Origin: SHLQ01 sp964610745
Lineage (GTDB): Bacteria > Actinomycetota > Acidimicrobiia > Acidimicrobiales > SHLQ01
Length of the DNA stretch: 64,000 nt
Assembly: GCA_964610745.1 (NCBI GenBank)
Contig: CAZSYL010000002.1
Location: 51,626 to 115,625 of the forward strand
Reading direction: 5' to 3'
Shown here in pieces: positions 1-7,747 of this stretch (its first letter is position 1; each line of letters starts with the position of its first letter). Below the pieces are notes generated by a model. The model saw nothing but the letters and a program-made list of their open reading frames with translations. It made no database searches and was not told the DNA's origin. The position numbers and the translations under genes are program-made.

Positions 1-550
1 CACGGCGCATTTCGGTGCTCGGGAGGCGGAGGATGGCATATGGACCGTCCTTTGCCACGAGCTGAACGCTCGATCCAGCCGAACGGCTGATCTTGCCGCC
101 GCCACCTGGTGAGAGCTCGACGTTGTGCACCGTTGTACCGACCGGGATGTAGCGAAGCGGAAGGCTGTTTCCAGGCTTGATCTCGCTGCCTTGGCCGTTC
201 TGCAGGACCTCGCCGACGCCGACACCTTCAGGGGCCAGAACGTAGGACTTGTGTCCGTCGTAGTAATGCAGGAGCAGGATGCGACAGTTGCGGTTCGGGT
301 CGTACTCGACGGCCGCGACCTTTGCTGGAACGCCATCCTTGTTCCGACGGAAGTCGATCTTGCGATACTGCTTCTTGTGGCCGCCACCGCGGTGACGGCT
401 GGTCTTGCGACCGTAACTGTTACGACCACCGGTGCGGGACTTGCTCTCGAGAAGTGACTTCTCGGGAGTTGTCTTGGTGATTTCGGAGAAGTCCGACGAT
501 GTCTGGAAACGACGTCCGGGACTTGTGGGCTTGCGCTTACGAAGAGCCAT
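1..550 (-). CDS. rplB: 50S ribosomal protein L2 (3' end beyond window)
   Basis: Large-subunit protein that binds 23S rRNA near the peptidyl transferase centre. The frame opens with ATG at 550 (MALRKRKPTSPGRRF) and runs off the left edge after about 183 codons, so only the N-terminal two thirds are seen. Typical L2 stretches are visible: GRNSYGRKTSRHRGGGHKK, then the OB-fold region with VEYDPNRNCRILLLHYYDG and GVGVGEVLQNG. It is the last visible gene of the rplC-rplD-rplW-rplB run, six bases after rplW. The order matches the universal S10 operon. Confidence 0.97.
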   Translation of the reverse strand, partial: MALRKRKPTSPGRRFQTSSDFSEITKTTPEKSLLESKSRTGGRNSYGRKTSRHRGGGHKKQYRKIDFRRNKDGVPAKVAAVEYDPNRNCRILLLHYYDGHKSYVLAPEGVGVGEVLQNGQGSEIKPGNSLPLRYIPVGTTVHNVELSPGGGGKISRSAGSSVQLVAKDGPYAILRLPSTEMRR

Positions 551-556
551 GGATCA

Positions 557-850
557 TCACACCTCGAACAGGTCGATTTCGTAGCCATCGGCGAGCGTGA
601 CCATTGCTCGCTTGACATCTGAGCGCTTGCCGAACGTTCCGTTGCGGTTATTGCGCTTGCGCTTTCCCTTACGGTTCAGCGTGTTCACCTTGAGGACCTC
701 GACTTCGAAAAGAGTCTCGACGGCCTTCTTGATCTCGGGCTTTGAAGCATCCGGAGCAACGGTGAAGGTGTAGACGTTGTCTTCGAGCAGGGCATAGCTC
801 TTCTCGGAAACAACGGGGGCGATGAGTACATCGCGGAGATCAACAGCCAT
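557..850 (-). CDS. rplW: 50S ribosomal protein L23
   Basis: 97-residue protein of the 50S exit-tunnel rim, known in the family as the docking site for trigger factor and SRP. The start is conserved (DVLIAPVVSEKSYALLED), followed by the beta-hairpin region VLKVNTLNRKGKRKRNNR and the C-terminal strand KRAMVTLADGYEIDLFEV. Length is normal for L23. It lies between rplD (three bases upstream) and rplB (six bases downstream), so it is surely co-transcribed and probably translationally coupled. Confidence 0.97.
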   Translation of the reverse strand: MAVDLRDVLIAPVVSEKSYALLEDNVYTFTVAPDASKPEIKKAVETLFEVEVLKVNTLNRKGKRKRNNRNGTFGKRSDVKRAMVTLADGYEIDLFEV

Positions 851-853
851 GTG

Positions 854-1585
854 TTACTCCTCCTCTTCGGTGGTTGCCGCCGACGCCGATGCGTCGTCTG
901 CGGAAGTTTCAGCAGGTGCGGGTGCAGAGTCTTGACGAGCTGGAGCAGACTTCTTGGCCTTTGGCGCAGCGTCGGCGACAGGAAGAGCATCCTTGCTAAA
1001 CACGACAGTGTCGGAGACGAGCACGTCGTAAGCATTCAGTTCGCCCGACGGCAGAACGTGAACGTTCTGGATGTTTCGGAAGCTGAGCGCAACGTTTGCG
1101 TCATCTTCGTGAAGCACCAAAAGGATGCGACCTTCGTTCGCGAGACCGAGATCGGCGATTGCCTTGGCAGCCTCGGCGGTCTTTGGCGTATCGAAGTTGA
1201 AAGAATCGACCACGACGACCTTGCCGTCAGCTGCACGATCGGACAATGCCGATGCGAGTGCGAGCTTGATCATCTTCTTTGGGGTCTTCTGGCTGTAGTC
1301 ACGAGGCTTTGGGCCGTGAGCAATACCGCCGCCACGCCACTGCGGCGAGCGGATCGAACCCTGACGTGCTCGGCCGGTGCCCTTCTGACGCCATGGCTTT
1401 GCACCACCGCCACGCCGTTCGGCGCGGGTTTTCGTGGAGTGGGTTCCAGCACGACGAGCCGCGAGCTGTGCGGTAACGACTTGGTGCATGACCGAGACGT
1501 TGGGCTCAATGCCGAAGAGGTGATCGGGCAGATCGGCGGTTCCCGCCTTCTTGCCCGCGACGGAGGTGACGTCGACAGATGCCAT
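854..1585 (-). CDS. rplD: 50S ribosomal protein L4
   Basis: 243-residue L4, a 23S rRNA-binding protein whose internal loop lines the exit tunnel. The loop is visible as RRGGGAKPWRQKGTGRARQG, followed by SIRSPQWRGGG. The C-terminal 40 or so residues are an Ala/Ser/Pro-rich tail ending in TTEEEE, beyond the normal L4 core; such low-complexity extensions are common in actinobacterial ribosomal proteins. The ATG overlaps the rplC stop by one base (TAATG), so the two are translationally coupled. In some bacteria L4 represses its own operon; nothing here shows that directly. Confidence 0.96.
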   Translation of the reverse strand: MASVDVTSVAGKKAGTADLPDHLFGIEPNVSVMHQVVTAQLAARRAGTHSTKTRAERRGGGAKPWRQKGTGRARQGSIRSPQWRGGGIAHGPKPRDYSQKTPKKMIKLALASALSDRAADGKVVVVDSFNFDTPKTAEAAKAIADLGLANEGRILLVLHEDDANVALSFRNIQNVHVLPSGELNAYDVLVSDTVVFSKDALPVADAAPKAKKSAPARQDSAPAPAETSADDASASAATTEEEE

Positions 1586-2229
1586 TAGTTCGCTCCCTGC
1601 TTCTTCGCTGCGTTGCGAAGCAACACCGTGCCGCCCTTTGGGCCGGGCACATTGCCTTTCACGAGGATCAGGTTCTCCTCAGCGTTGGCTTCGACGACGG
1701 TGAGGTTCTGCGTGGTGACCTTGATGCCACCGCTGCGTCCAGCCATCTTCTTGCCCTTGAAGATGCGACCGGGCGTTGCGCACTGGCCGACAGATCCGGG
1801 CATGCGGTGCACTCGGTGTGCACCGTGGCTGGCTCGTTGGCCCTTGAAGTTGTGACGCTTCATGACGCCGGTGAATCCCTGGCCCTTGCTGACGCCGGTT
1901 GCGTCGACGAGTTCGCCTTCGGCAAGAACGTCGGCGCCAATTTCCTGGCCAATGGTGAATTCGCTGACATCGTCAAGGCGAAGCTCGACGAGCTTCCTGC
2001 CTGGATCGACGCCGGCTTTTTCGTACTGGCCGATAGCGGGCTTGGTGAGTCGATGTTCTTTCTGGGTGCCGACTGCGACCTGAACAGCGGAGTAGCCGTC
2101 GGTCTCAGGATGCTTGATCTGCACAATGCGGCATGGCGTGACCTTCAGGACAGTCACGGGGACGACCTTGTCGTCTCGCCAGACCTGCGTCATTCCCAGT
2201 TTTTCACCAACGATGGCTTTGGTGGCCAT
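1585..2229 (-). CDS. rplC: 50S ribosomal protein L3
   Basis: 214-residue L3, an early-assembly 50S protein. It starts MATKAIVGEKLGMTQVWRDD, and the conserved loop that reaches toward the peptidyl transferase centre is present (RASHGAHRVHRMPGSVGQ, about residues 130-150). An AAGGAATG ribosome-binding site lies about 10 bases before the ATG. It is the first gene of the operon here: the usual upstream rpsJ (S10) is missing and the next gene upstream is divergent. Confidence 0.97.
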   Translation of the reverse strand: MATKAIVGEKLGMTQVWRDDKVVPVTVLKVTPCRIVQIKHPETDGYSAVQVAVGTQKEHRLTKPAIGQYEKAGVDPGRKLVELRLDDVSEFTIGQEIGADVLAEGELVDATGVSKGQGFTGVMKRHNFKGQRASHGAHRVHRMPGSVGQCATPGRIFKGKKMAGRSGGIKVTTQNLTVVEANAEENLILVKGNVPGPKGGTVLLRNAAKKQGAN

Positions 2230-2481
2230 GGTTTCTCATTCCTTTGGGCTCTGAATCGAGCCTTGGTGTGAAAGTTCGTACGGTTTGGCTCATGGGGGTT
2301 AACCCACTCACGCGAACGCTCCGCATTGGCAGGGCCAAGCGGAGCGAAGTTTCGGTTTTGCTCACTGGTTTCCGGAGGCCTGGTGAGACGTCGATTGTGT
2401 TCTGAGAGACTCAGTTGTCCGGCTGTCGAAAGCGGTTTCACCGGGGTGATCCCACGCCGACGTCGAACGCACAGCTCGGTA

Positions 2482-2510
2482 ACTCTAACCACGTTGGCTA
2501 AAAGCACCAA
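2482..2510 (-). promoter_or_regulatory. Candidate sigma70-type promoter for the rplC operon
   Basis: On the minus strand a -35-like TTGGTG (2510-2505) is separated by exactly 17 bases from a -10-like TAGAGT (2487-2482). The spacing is ideal and the -10 fits the actinobacterial TANNNT pattern. Transcription would start about 245 bases before the rplC ATG. This rests on sequence matching only. Confidence 0.4.
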
Positions 2511-2537
2511 CTCCATACGCGACCAATACCTGTTTCC

Positions 2538-2551
2538 GTGCCGCGCGGCAC
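2538..2551. promoter_or_regulatory. 14-bp perfect palindrome, possible operator
   Basis: GTGCCGCGCGGCAC is a perfect palindrome lying just upstream of the candidate rplC promoter and about 130 bases before the divergent gene at 2683. It could bind a dimeric regulator, but GC-rich palindromes also arise by chance. Confidence 0.25.
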
Positions 2552-2682
2552 ACGGGGCTACCGTTCAGGCTCTTCCCAGCCACTTCTACAGAATTTTGTC
2601 GGATCGAGCGCGCTATGCGCGTTCAGACATGCTCCGGGGCTGGATAAGCGATTCTGCTCACTCGGGCTGGGTGCGGTGACTC

Positions 2683-3348
2683 ATGTACCAGTCCCAAATC
2701 GATTCGTATTCTCGGTTCATGGACACCAACAACGGCGTTAGATATGGAGAATTCGGCGAGACTCAGCCGCCACAAACGCTGACCCAGAAAGCATGGGATG
2801 CAGCGAACGTTCGGGCGCTATCCCGGCAGGGTCGGGCAAGGACTCTCATCGTCGAGCACCGCGACAACTACATCGTTCAGCTGCCCACCCCTGGCCAGCC
2901 CCGCACCGTTATCGAAGACGCTGTTGTGGACGATGTTGTTGATGAGGATTTTCAAGACGCCGATCCGGCTCGCCCAGAGACGGTGAAGGCCACCGGCCGT
3001 TTCGCTCATGCAAACGAGGTACGCGAACGAGTCGAGGCCTCAGAATTCCTGAGCAGCCAGCTCACGCTCCCGCCGGAGCCCCTTTGGTCGAGCGAAGCAG
3101 AAATGACGATCGCCGCTGTCCCGACGTCGAAACCACCATCTAGCAGCTGTTGGGACGAGCCCGTCGATTGGTCCGAATGTGTGGAAAGCCCGTCCTCGAG
3201 TGGCGACACGGTGATCACACTCAACGACCTCCGCGAACGTGAGATCGATCTTCGAGGCGGACAGGTTCTGCTCGACGGACAGCCTCGACCAAAGTCCATC
3301 GCCCGGCTGCGCCTCGCCTACTCGAACGATCATCACCAAACCGTGTGA
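2683..3348 (+). CDS. Hypothetical protein
   Basis: 221-residue frame with no family I recognise. It has no signal peptide or membrane segment, and is acidic in the middle (VVDDVVDEDFQDADP) and Ser/Pro-rich around residues 145-170. The C-terminal part has ITLNDLREREIDLRGGQVLLDG, which looks like a short folded beta/alpha unit. It is divergent from rplC and precedes the ynj-like cluster by 186 bases. The start is uncertain: ATG at 2683 has only a weak GGTGAC ribosome-binding site, and Met13 is an alternative. Codon choice looks coding, but no homology is claimed. Confidence 0.5.
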   Translation: MYQSQIDSYSRFMDTNNGVRYGEFGETQPPQTLTQKAWDAANVRALSRQGRARTLIVEHRDNYIVQLPTPGQPRTVIEDAVVDDVVDEDFQDADPARPETVKATGRFAHANEVRERVEASEFLSSQLTLPPEPLWSSEAEMTIAAVPTSKPPSSSCWDEPVDWSECVESPSSSGDTVITLNDLREREIDLRGGQVLLDGQPRPKSIARLRLAYSNDHHQTV

Positions 3349-3484
3349 AGCGACGCTTCTAATCGCTGATAACGCTTTTCGTCAGCCTTCGTGGTTTTAA
3401 AGCACAACCCTTAATATCGCTGGTTCTTGATTGAGTATCACACCGGCTAGCATTGCCTGCCGGGTGCGTTTGATACGCGCCATG

Positions 3485-3502
3485 TCTGACCAGCCGGTCA
3501 GA
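3485..3502. promoter_or_regulatory. Inverted repeat, candidate operator for the ynjB-like gene
   Basis: TCTGACC-AGCC-GGTCAGA is a perfect 7-bp inverted repeat with a 4-bp centre, ending 32 bases before the ynjB-like ATG. The layout resembles TetR-type operators (established family property). No TetR gene is in the window, so the regulator would be encoded elsewhere. A short RNA hairpin is the alternative reading. Confidence 0.35.
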
Positions 3503-3534
3503 ATAGACGCACTGAACCAAGGGTTACGTTCGCC

Positions 3535-4683
3535 ATGATTACGGGCAAATTCTCACGACCGCGCTGGACCGCGTTCCTACTCATACTCAGCCTCGTCGCA
3601 GCCGCGTGCGGTTCGAGCGAGACCACCGCAGACGATGGCACCGGCGAAGTCGATGCCGGCGACTGGGATGCCGTGCTCGCCGAGGCCGATGGCCAAACCG
3701 TCCAGCTGTGGATGTGGGGTGGCGACTCCGTGCTCAACAGCTATATCGAGGACACGGTCGCTCCAATCGTTGCTGAATCGGGAGTCACCCTCGAACAGGT
3801 TCGCATCGATGCGACCTCCGATGGCATCGACCGAATCGTCTCTGAGGCCGAGGCAGGAACCGAAGACGGCGCCGTCGACCTGATCTGGGTGAACGGAAGC
3901 AACTTCTCCCAGGCCAAGGACGCGGGATTGTGGGCAAACGACTGGGTCTCCGGGCTGCCAAACGCGTCACTGCTCGACGCTGACGATCCAACACTGTTCA
4001 ACGACTTCGGTGTTCCAACAGACGGACAGGAAGCGCCGTGGAGCCGAGCAGCGTTCACCTTTGCCTTCGATTCGGCGAACATCGACAATCCTCCGGCCAC
4101 CTTTGAAGAGCTCGGCGAATGGGTTGCTGCGAACCCGGGTCGCTTCACCTACCCGGCTCCACCTGACTTCACCGGTTCGGCATTCGTTCGTCAGGCTGTC
4201 CAGGCCCTCGGCGAAGAAGAAGCGTTCGCTCTGCTCGCAGAAATGCAGCCGAACCTGTGGAACGGCGGCGAGAATCCCGTCGATGAAGCAGAACTCAACA
4301 CCCTGTTCGGCAACGGCGAAGTCGACATTGCCATGAGCTACAACCCGAACTTCGTCCAGGTCAACGTCGACCAGGGCATCTTTTCGGGCGACACCCGCCC
4401 ATACATCTTCGAAGGCGGAACCCTCCAGAACGTGAGCTTCCTCGCCATGCCCGCAAACGCCGGCTCATCGGCGGGTGCTCGGGTCGTCATGAACGCGATG
4501 CTCAGCGCTGAACTGCAGGCTGAGAAGCTAAATCAGGTCGGCGTTCCGGCAGTCGTCGATATCGGCGACGTTGCCGAGGCATCGGACTTCCGCCTGACCG
4601 ATTTCGGCGCACCGCTCGAAGAGCTCCCCGCCGATCAGGTGCCAGTTCTCGACGAGCGCTGGCGCGGCGAAGTACTGCGATAA
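3535..4683 (+). CDS. ynjB: ABC transporter solute-binding lipoprotein, YnjB family
   Basis: 382-residue extracytoplasmic binding protein. The N-terminus is a lipoprotein signal (FLLILSLVAAACGSS) with Cys near residue 25 for lipid anchoring. The mature protein follows the E. coli YnjB pattern as I remember it: a WDAVLAEADGQTVQLWMWGG opening and, about 75 residues on, VDLIWVNGSNF; later FTFAFDSANIDNPP and PDFTGSAFVRQ. Length matches YnjB (about 388). The substrate of this family is unknown. The two permeases at 6911-8556 are its likely partners; no ATPase is nearby. The last codons enter a 21-bp tandem repeat. The ATG has AAGGG about 11 bases upstream. Confidence 0.88.
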   Translation: MITGKFSRPRWTAFLLILSLVAAACGSSETTADDGTGEVDAGDWDAVLAEADGQTVQLWMWGGDSVLNSYIEDTVAPIVAESGVTLEQVRIDATSDGIDRIVSEAEAGTEDGAVDLIWVNGSNFSQAKDAGLWANDWVSGLPNASLLDADDPTLFNDFGVPTDGQEAPWSRAAFTFAFDSANIDNPPATFEELGEWVAANPGRFTYPAPPDFTGSAFVRQAVQALGEEEAFALLAEMQPNLWNGGENPVDEAELNTLFGNGEVDIAMSYNPNFVQVNVDQGIFSGDTRPYIFEGGTLQNVSFLAMPANAGSSAGARVVMNAMLSAELQAEKLNQVGVPAVVDIGDVAEASDFRLTDFGAPLEELPADQVPVLDERWRGEVLR

Positions 4684-4730
4684 CGCAGCGAAGCACTGCG
4701 GTAACGCAGCGAACAAACTGCGATACCGAA
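4667..4730 (+). repeat. Three imperfect 21-bp tandem repeats across a stop codon
   Basis: Units begin at 4667, 4688 and 4709, each a variant of GCGAAGYACTGCGRTAACGCA. The first unit contains the last five codons and the TAA of the ynjB-like gene; the other two lie in the 87-base gap before the oxidoreductase. The period equals seven codons, so duplication of the coding 3' end is the simple explanation. Confidence 0.8.
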
Positions 4731-4770
4731 CCTAGAACGCGATCACTACCCCATCTTTCCGGAGAGAACC

Positions 4771-6219
4771 ATGGCACAAGCGACCAACAGCTCAAACGAC
4801 GAGGTCATCGATCTCGTAATCATCGGCGGCGGCAGCGCTGGCCTAATCGCGGCCAAGGGCGCCGGCCAGGTCAACGCATCGGTTGTCATGGTCGAGCCAA
4901 ACCCGCCCGGCGGTGATTGCCTCTGGACCGGCTGCGTGCCGAGCAAGCGGATCCTCTCGGCTGCCCACGCCGCTCACGTGATGCGCACCGCATCGAAGCA
5001 CGGCATTACGAGTGTGGAGCCGCAGATCGATTTCACCGCCGTCATGCAGACCGTCCGAGACTCTCAAGACCATATCTCGCATCATGATTCGGTCGAGACG
5101 CTCGAGTCTTATGGCGTCGAGGTCATCCCCGAGCGGGGCGAGTTTGTTGGCGAGGGTCGAATCAAAGCGGGCGACCGCATCCTGCGCTATCGCAAAGCAA
5201 TGATCGCCACGGGCGCCACCCCGGTCGTGCCGGGTATCCCCGGCCTTCGAGAGGCCTCCCCTATTACTTCGGACTCGATCTGGGAACTCGAGTCACTTCC
5301 CGAGCGCATGGTCGTTATCGGTGGCGGTGCAATCGGAAGCGAGCTCGGACAGGCGTTCGGCCGTCTGGGGTCGAAGGTGACACTCGTCGAAGCTGCCCCA
5401 CGCATCCTTCCAATGGTCGGCGAACAGGTCGCGGAGGTCGTTGGCGCACAGATGCGTTCCGAAGGCATGACCGTCCTCGAAGGTGCCAAGGTCACCGGCG
5501 TCGAAGGAAGCACCACCGACGGAACAGCTGTGGTGATCGTCGACGATGAAACCCGCGTCCCTTGCGACCAGATTCTCGTGGCGGTAGGTCGCCGGCCAAA
5601 CACTGCCGATATGGGCCTGTCGTCGGTCGGCGTCGATCTCGACGAACGTGGACATGTACTCATCAGCGACACGCTGCAGAGCACCAACCAACACATTTAT
5701 GCCGGTGGCGACGTCGTAGGCAAGATGCCCTTCACCCACACCGCTGGACACCATGGCGCGGCCGTTGTCATGAACGCGTTATTCAAGATCCCCCGAAAGT
5801 TCGATCACTCCAAGATCCCGTTTGCCATCTTCTGCGACCCTGAGGTTGCCAGCGTCGGCATGATCGAAGGTGACGAGGTCGAGACACACCACTTCGACTA
5901 CGACCAGCTTGATCGAGCAGTCACAAGCGGTAGCCCCCAAGGGTTCATCGACCTGTTTACCAAGAAGGGCAAAATCGTTGGAGCGACCGTCGTTGGCCAT
6001 TCTGCGGGCGAGACGATCAACGAGCTAACCGCCCGGGTCAACGCGGGGGCAAAGCTCCGGACCGTGGCATCGATGGTGCGCCCCTACCCCACCTACGGTG
6101 AGGCGATCGCAAAGGCCGCGAACATCACACTCGGCGACGAGCTCTTCAACGATCGGAACAAAAAGGTCGCAGGCAAGGTCCTCGAATTTCTCGGCAAGTT
6201 CGATTCGCCGGACGACTGA
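4771..6219 (+). CDS. FAD-dependent disulfide oxidoreductase, mercuric-reductase-like
   Basis: 482-residue flavoprotein of the pyridine nucleotide-disulfide oxidoreductase family. The FAD-binding Rossmann motif IIGGGSAGLIAAKGAG is near residue 15. The redox-active disulfide motif GGDCLWTGCVPSK (CxxxxC) is near residue 50, the NAD(P) motif VVIGGGAIGSELGQAF near 185, and the second FAD motif YAGGDVVG near 310. The C-terminal dimerisation domain has GHSAGETINE, the catalytic His-x-x-x-Glu region. There is no N-terminal HMA metal-binding domain and no C-terminal Cys pair, so it is not a true MerA. RBS GGAGAG precedes the ATG. It follows the ynjB-like gene; similar oxidoreductases are known fused to TVP38/TMEM64 domains, matching the TVP38 gene at 8553. 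The real substrate is unknown. Confidence 0.9.
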   Translation: MAQATNSSNDEVIDLVIIGGGSAGLIAAKGAGQVNASVVMVEPNPPGGDCLWTGCVPSKRILSAAHAAHVMRTASKHGITSVEPQIDFTAVMQTVRDSQDHISHHDSVETLESYGVEVIPERGEFVGEGRIKAGDRILRYRKAMIATGATPVVPGIPGLREASPITSDSIWELESLPERMVVIGGGAIGSELGQAFGRLGSKVTLVEAAPRILPMVGEQVAEVVGAQMRSEGMTVLEGAKVTGVEGSTTDGTAVVIVDDETRVPCDQILVAVGRRPNTADMGLSSVGVDLDERGHVLISDTLQSTNQHIYAGGDVVGKMPFTHTAGHHGAAVVMNALFKIPRKFDHSKIPFAIFCDPEVASVGMIEGDEVETHHFDYDQLDRAVTSGSPQGFIDLFTKKGKIVGATVVGHSAGETINELTARVNAGAKLRTVASMVRPYPTYGEAIAKAANITLGDELFNDRNKKVAGKVLEFLGKFDSPDD

Positions 6220-6265
6220 CGCCATCGGCGGCAGGTCTCAACGTCCAACCGTGGTGAACGCCGGG

Positions 6266-6934
6266 TTAGCCGAGACGAGCTCGGCGGCGCAGTTCGTCGC
6301 GAAGGTCGGTCAGCGTCATCTCGCTGAGCCCGATCACGATGTACGAGAAGCGCTGAATGATGCTGATGCTGACAATGATGGCCCACAGCCACATCAACGG
6401 CACGGTGAAGTCTCGCGCGATGAGGATGACCGACATAGCAACGATCGTCTCGGTTCCTTCCGCCAGACCGGCCGGGAAGTTGAGGCTGCGTTCGTCTCCA
6501 GCGTGATCGGTCCCCTCTTCGGAGACTGCATTCTCGGCAACGAGACTCGACCAGGCGAGAAACGCTGCACCGTTCAGGTAGTAGGCCAGAAACACGAACA
6601 ACGCGGCGACACGGGCTTCTGGTACGGCCCAACCAATCGCGACCACCATGGCGCCATAGATCGCGAAGTCGGCCATGATATCGAGGAAGCCACCGAGGCG
6701 GGTTGGACCGACTCGGCGTGCAACCGACCCGTCAAGACCATCGATAAGGCGGTTGAGCAACCACATGCCAAGAGCAAGCCACCAGCGATCCGCAACGATC
6801 GCGACACACGCGCCGACACCGATCAGAAACCCCGTACCGGTGAGCGTGTTCGGTTGGACGCCACGGCTCGCGATCGCTGCCGCCACGCGATCGAGAGGGT
6901 GATTTAGGCGTTGACGAACCGACGCATCAAACAT
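6266..6934 (-). CDS. CDP-alcohol phosphatidyltransferase family protein (YnjF-like)
   Basis: 222-residue integral membrane enzyme of the family that transfers a phosphatidyl or related phospho group from a CDP-alcohol to an acceptor alcohol. The full signature is present around residues 65-95: IDGLDGSVARR followed by GGFLDIMADF, giving the D-x2-DG-x2-AR...G-x3-D-x3-D metal-binding set. Several hydrophobic helices surround it. Its size and setting with YnjB/YnjC-like genes suggest equivalence to E. coli YnjF, whose substrate is unknown. Start ATG 6934 has AAGGA 8 bases upstream. Its 5' end overlaps the divergent permease start by 24 bases. Confidence 0.88.
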   Translation of the reverse strand: MFDASVRQRLNHPLDRVAAAIASRGVQPNTLTGTGFLIGVGACVAIVADRWWLALGMWLLNRLIDGLDGSVARRVGPTRLGGFLDIMADFAIYGAMVVAIGWAVPEARVAALFVFLAYYLNGAAFLAWSSLVAENAVSEEGTDHAGDERSLNFPAGLAEGTETIVAMSVILIARDFTVPLMWLWAIIVSISIIQRFSYIVIGLSEMTLTDLRDELRRRARLG

Positions 6935-7747
6935 TTGCGTTCCTTGTTGGGCATGCTCCCGGCCGTTGTTCTGGTCGGCGGACTGAGCATTGCAGCTTTG
7001 GCTGGCGTTACTTCAGCATCGCTTCGTCCAAACGCGGTGCTAGGAGGAGCGTACGGCACCGATGCATGGGTCCGACTACTTGATGATCCGATCTTTGTCG
7101 AAGCATTAATCTTTACAATCCGTGCCGCGGTGCTGTCCACACTCCTATCGGTGGCCATTTCCATACCCTTAGCCTTTGCCCTGCGGCGACACAGCGGCGT
7201 CACTCGCGCACTGGTCGGGGCGCCAATTCCCATACCGCACTTGGTCACGGCCTCGCTCGTTGTTCTTTGGCTTGGGCCCGGCGGGCTAGCGGACCGGGCG
7301 TTCTTCACGCTCCCGATCGTCCGAGATTCACTTGGCTTAGGTGTGGTGTTGGTCTATGTGTTGAAGGAAGTGCCGTTCCTCACCATGTTGATCCTCGCGT
7401 CCCTCGGAGAGGAAGACGAGTCTCGAGAGGAGGCAGCTCGAACGCTCTCGCCGAGCCGATGGGCGCGCTGGCGCGGCGTGTTACTACCCCAACTTCGTCG
7501 GCCACTCACACTCGGTTCGCTCGTCGTTGCCGCATTCGTGATCGGCAGTACCGAAGTGCCATTGGTCGTTGGACCACTTACACCTGATGTGTTGACCACC
7601 TGGTCGATCAACGTCGTGCGAATTCGAGGGCCGATCGCTCGCGCCGATGCCGCCGCAGGCCTTGTCGTCAGCTCAGCGCTGGTCATCGTGCTCGCGCTCA
7701 TCATGATTTGGTTCGCAATGCGGGGCCGTTCGAGGAGACCGACGTGA
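6911..7747 (+). CDS. ABC transporter permease, YnjC N-terminal-half-like
   Basis: 278-residue membrane protein with about six hydrophobic segments. An EAA loop (EESREEAARTLSPSRWARWR) near residue 175 is the site where permeases of this type contact the ATPase. The TTG at 6911 is preceded 10 bases upstream by AGAGGGTGAT, a strong ribosome-binding site, so TTG is preferred over the ATG at 6953 (Met15), which has none. The stop overlaps the next permease (GTGA). The two permeases together are about the size of E. coli YnjC (about 511 residues), so the ancestral gene may be split here or fused there. Confidence 0.85.
   Translation: MTNRRIKHLRSLLGMLPAVVLVGGLSIAALAGVTSASLRPNAVLGGAYGTDAWVRLLDDPIFVEALIFTIRAAVLSTLLSVAISIPLAFALRRHSGVTRALVGAPIPIPHLVTASLVVLWLGPGGLADRAFFTLPIVRDSLGLGVVLVYVLKEVPFLTMLILASLGEEDESREEAARTLSPSRWARWRGVLLPQLRRPLTLGSLVVAAFVIGSTEVPLVVGPLTPDVLTTWSINVVRIRGPIARADAAAGLVVSSALVIVLALIMIWFAMRGRSRRPT

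Larger units (their letters stand above)
2230..2682. other. 453-nt divergent intergenic region upstream of rplC
   Basis: No convincing gene lies between the start of rplC and the divergent hypothetical gene. A 108-codon minus-strand frame (2190-2516) covers part of it but has no family resemblance and runs into rplC. The region holds a candidate minus-strand promoter (2482-2510), a perfect 14-bp palindrome (2538-2551) and a short inverted repeat CGCGC-TAT-GCGCG (2609-2621). If the promoter is right, the rplC transcript has a leader of about 250 nt, long enough for leader-based control of ribosomal protein synthesis. Confidence 0.6.

Noticed and set aside
2190..2516. 108-codon minus-strand frame upstream of rplC
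   Set aside because: Not ribosomal protein S10 and no recognisable domain; it overlaps rplC and the candidate promoter.
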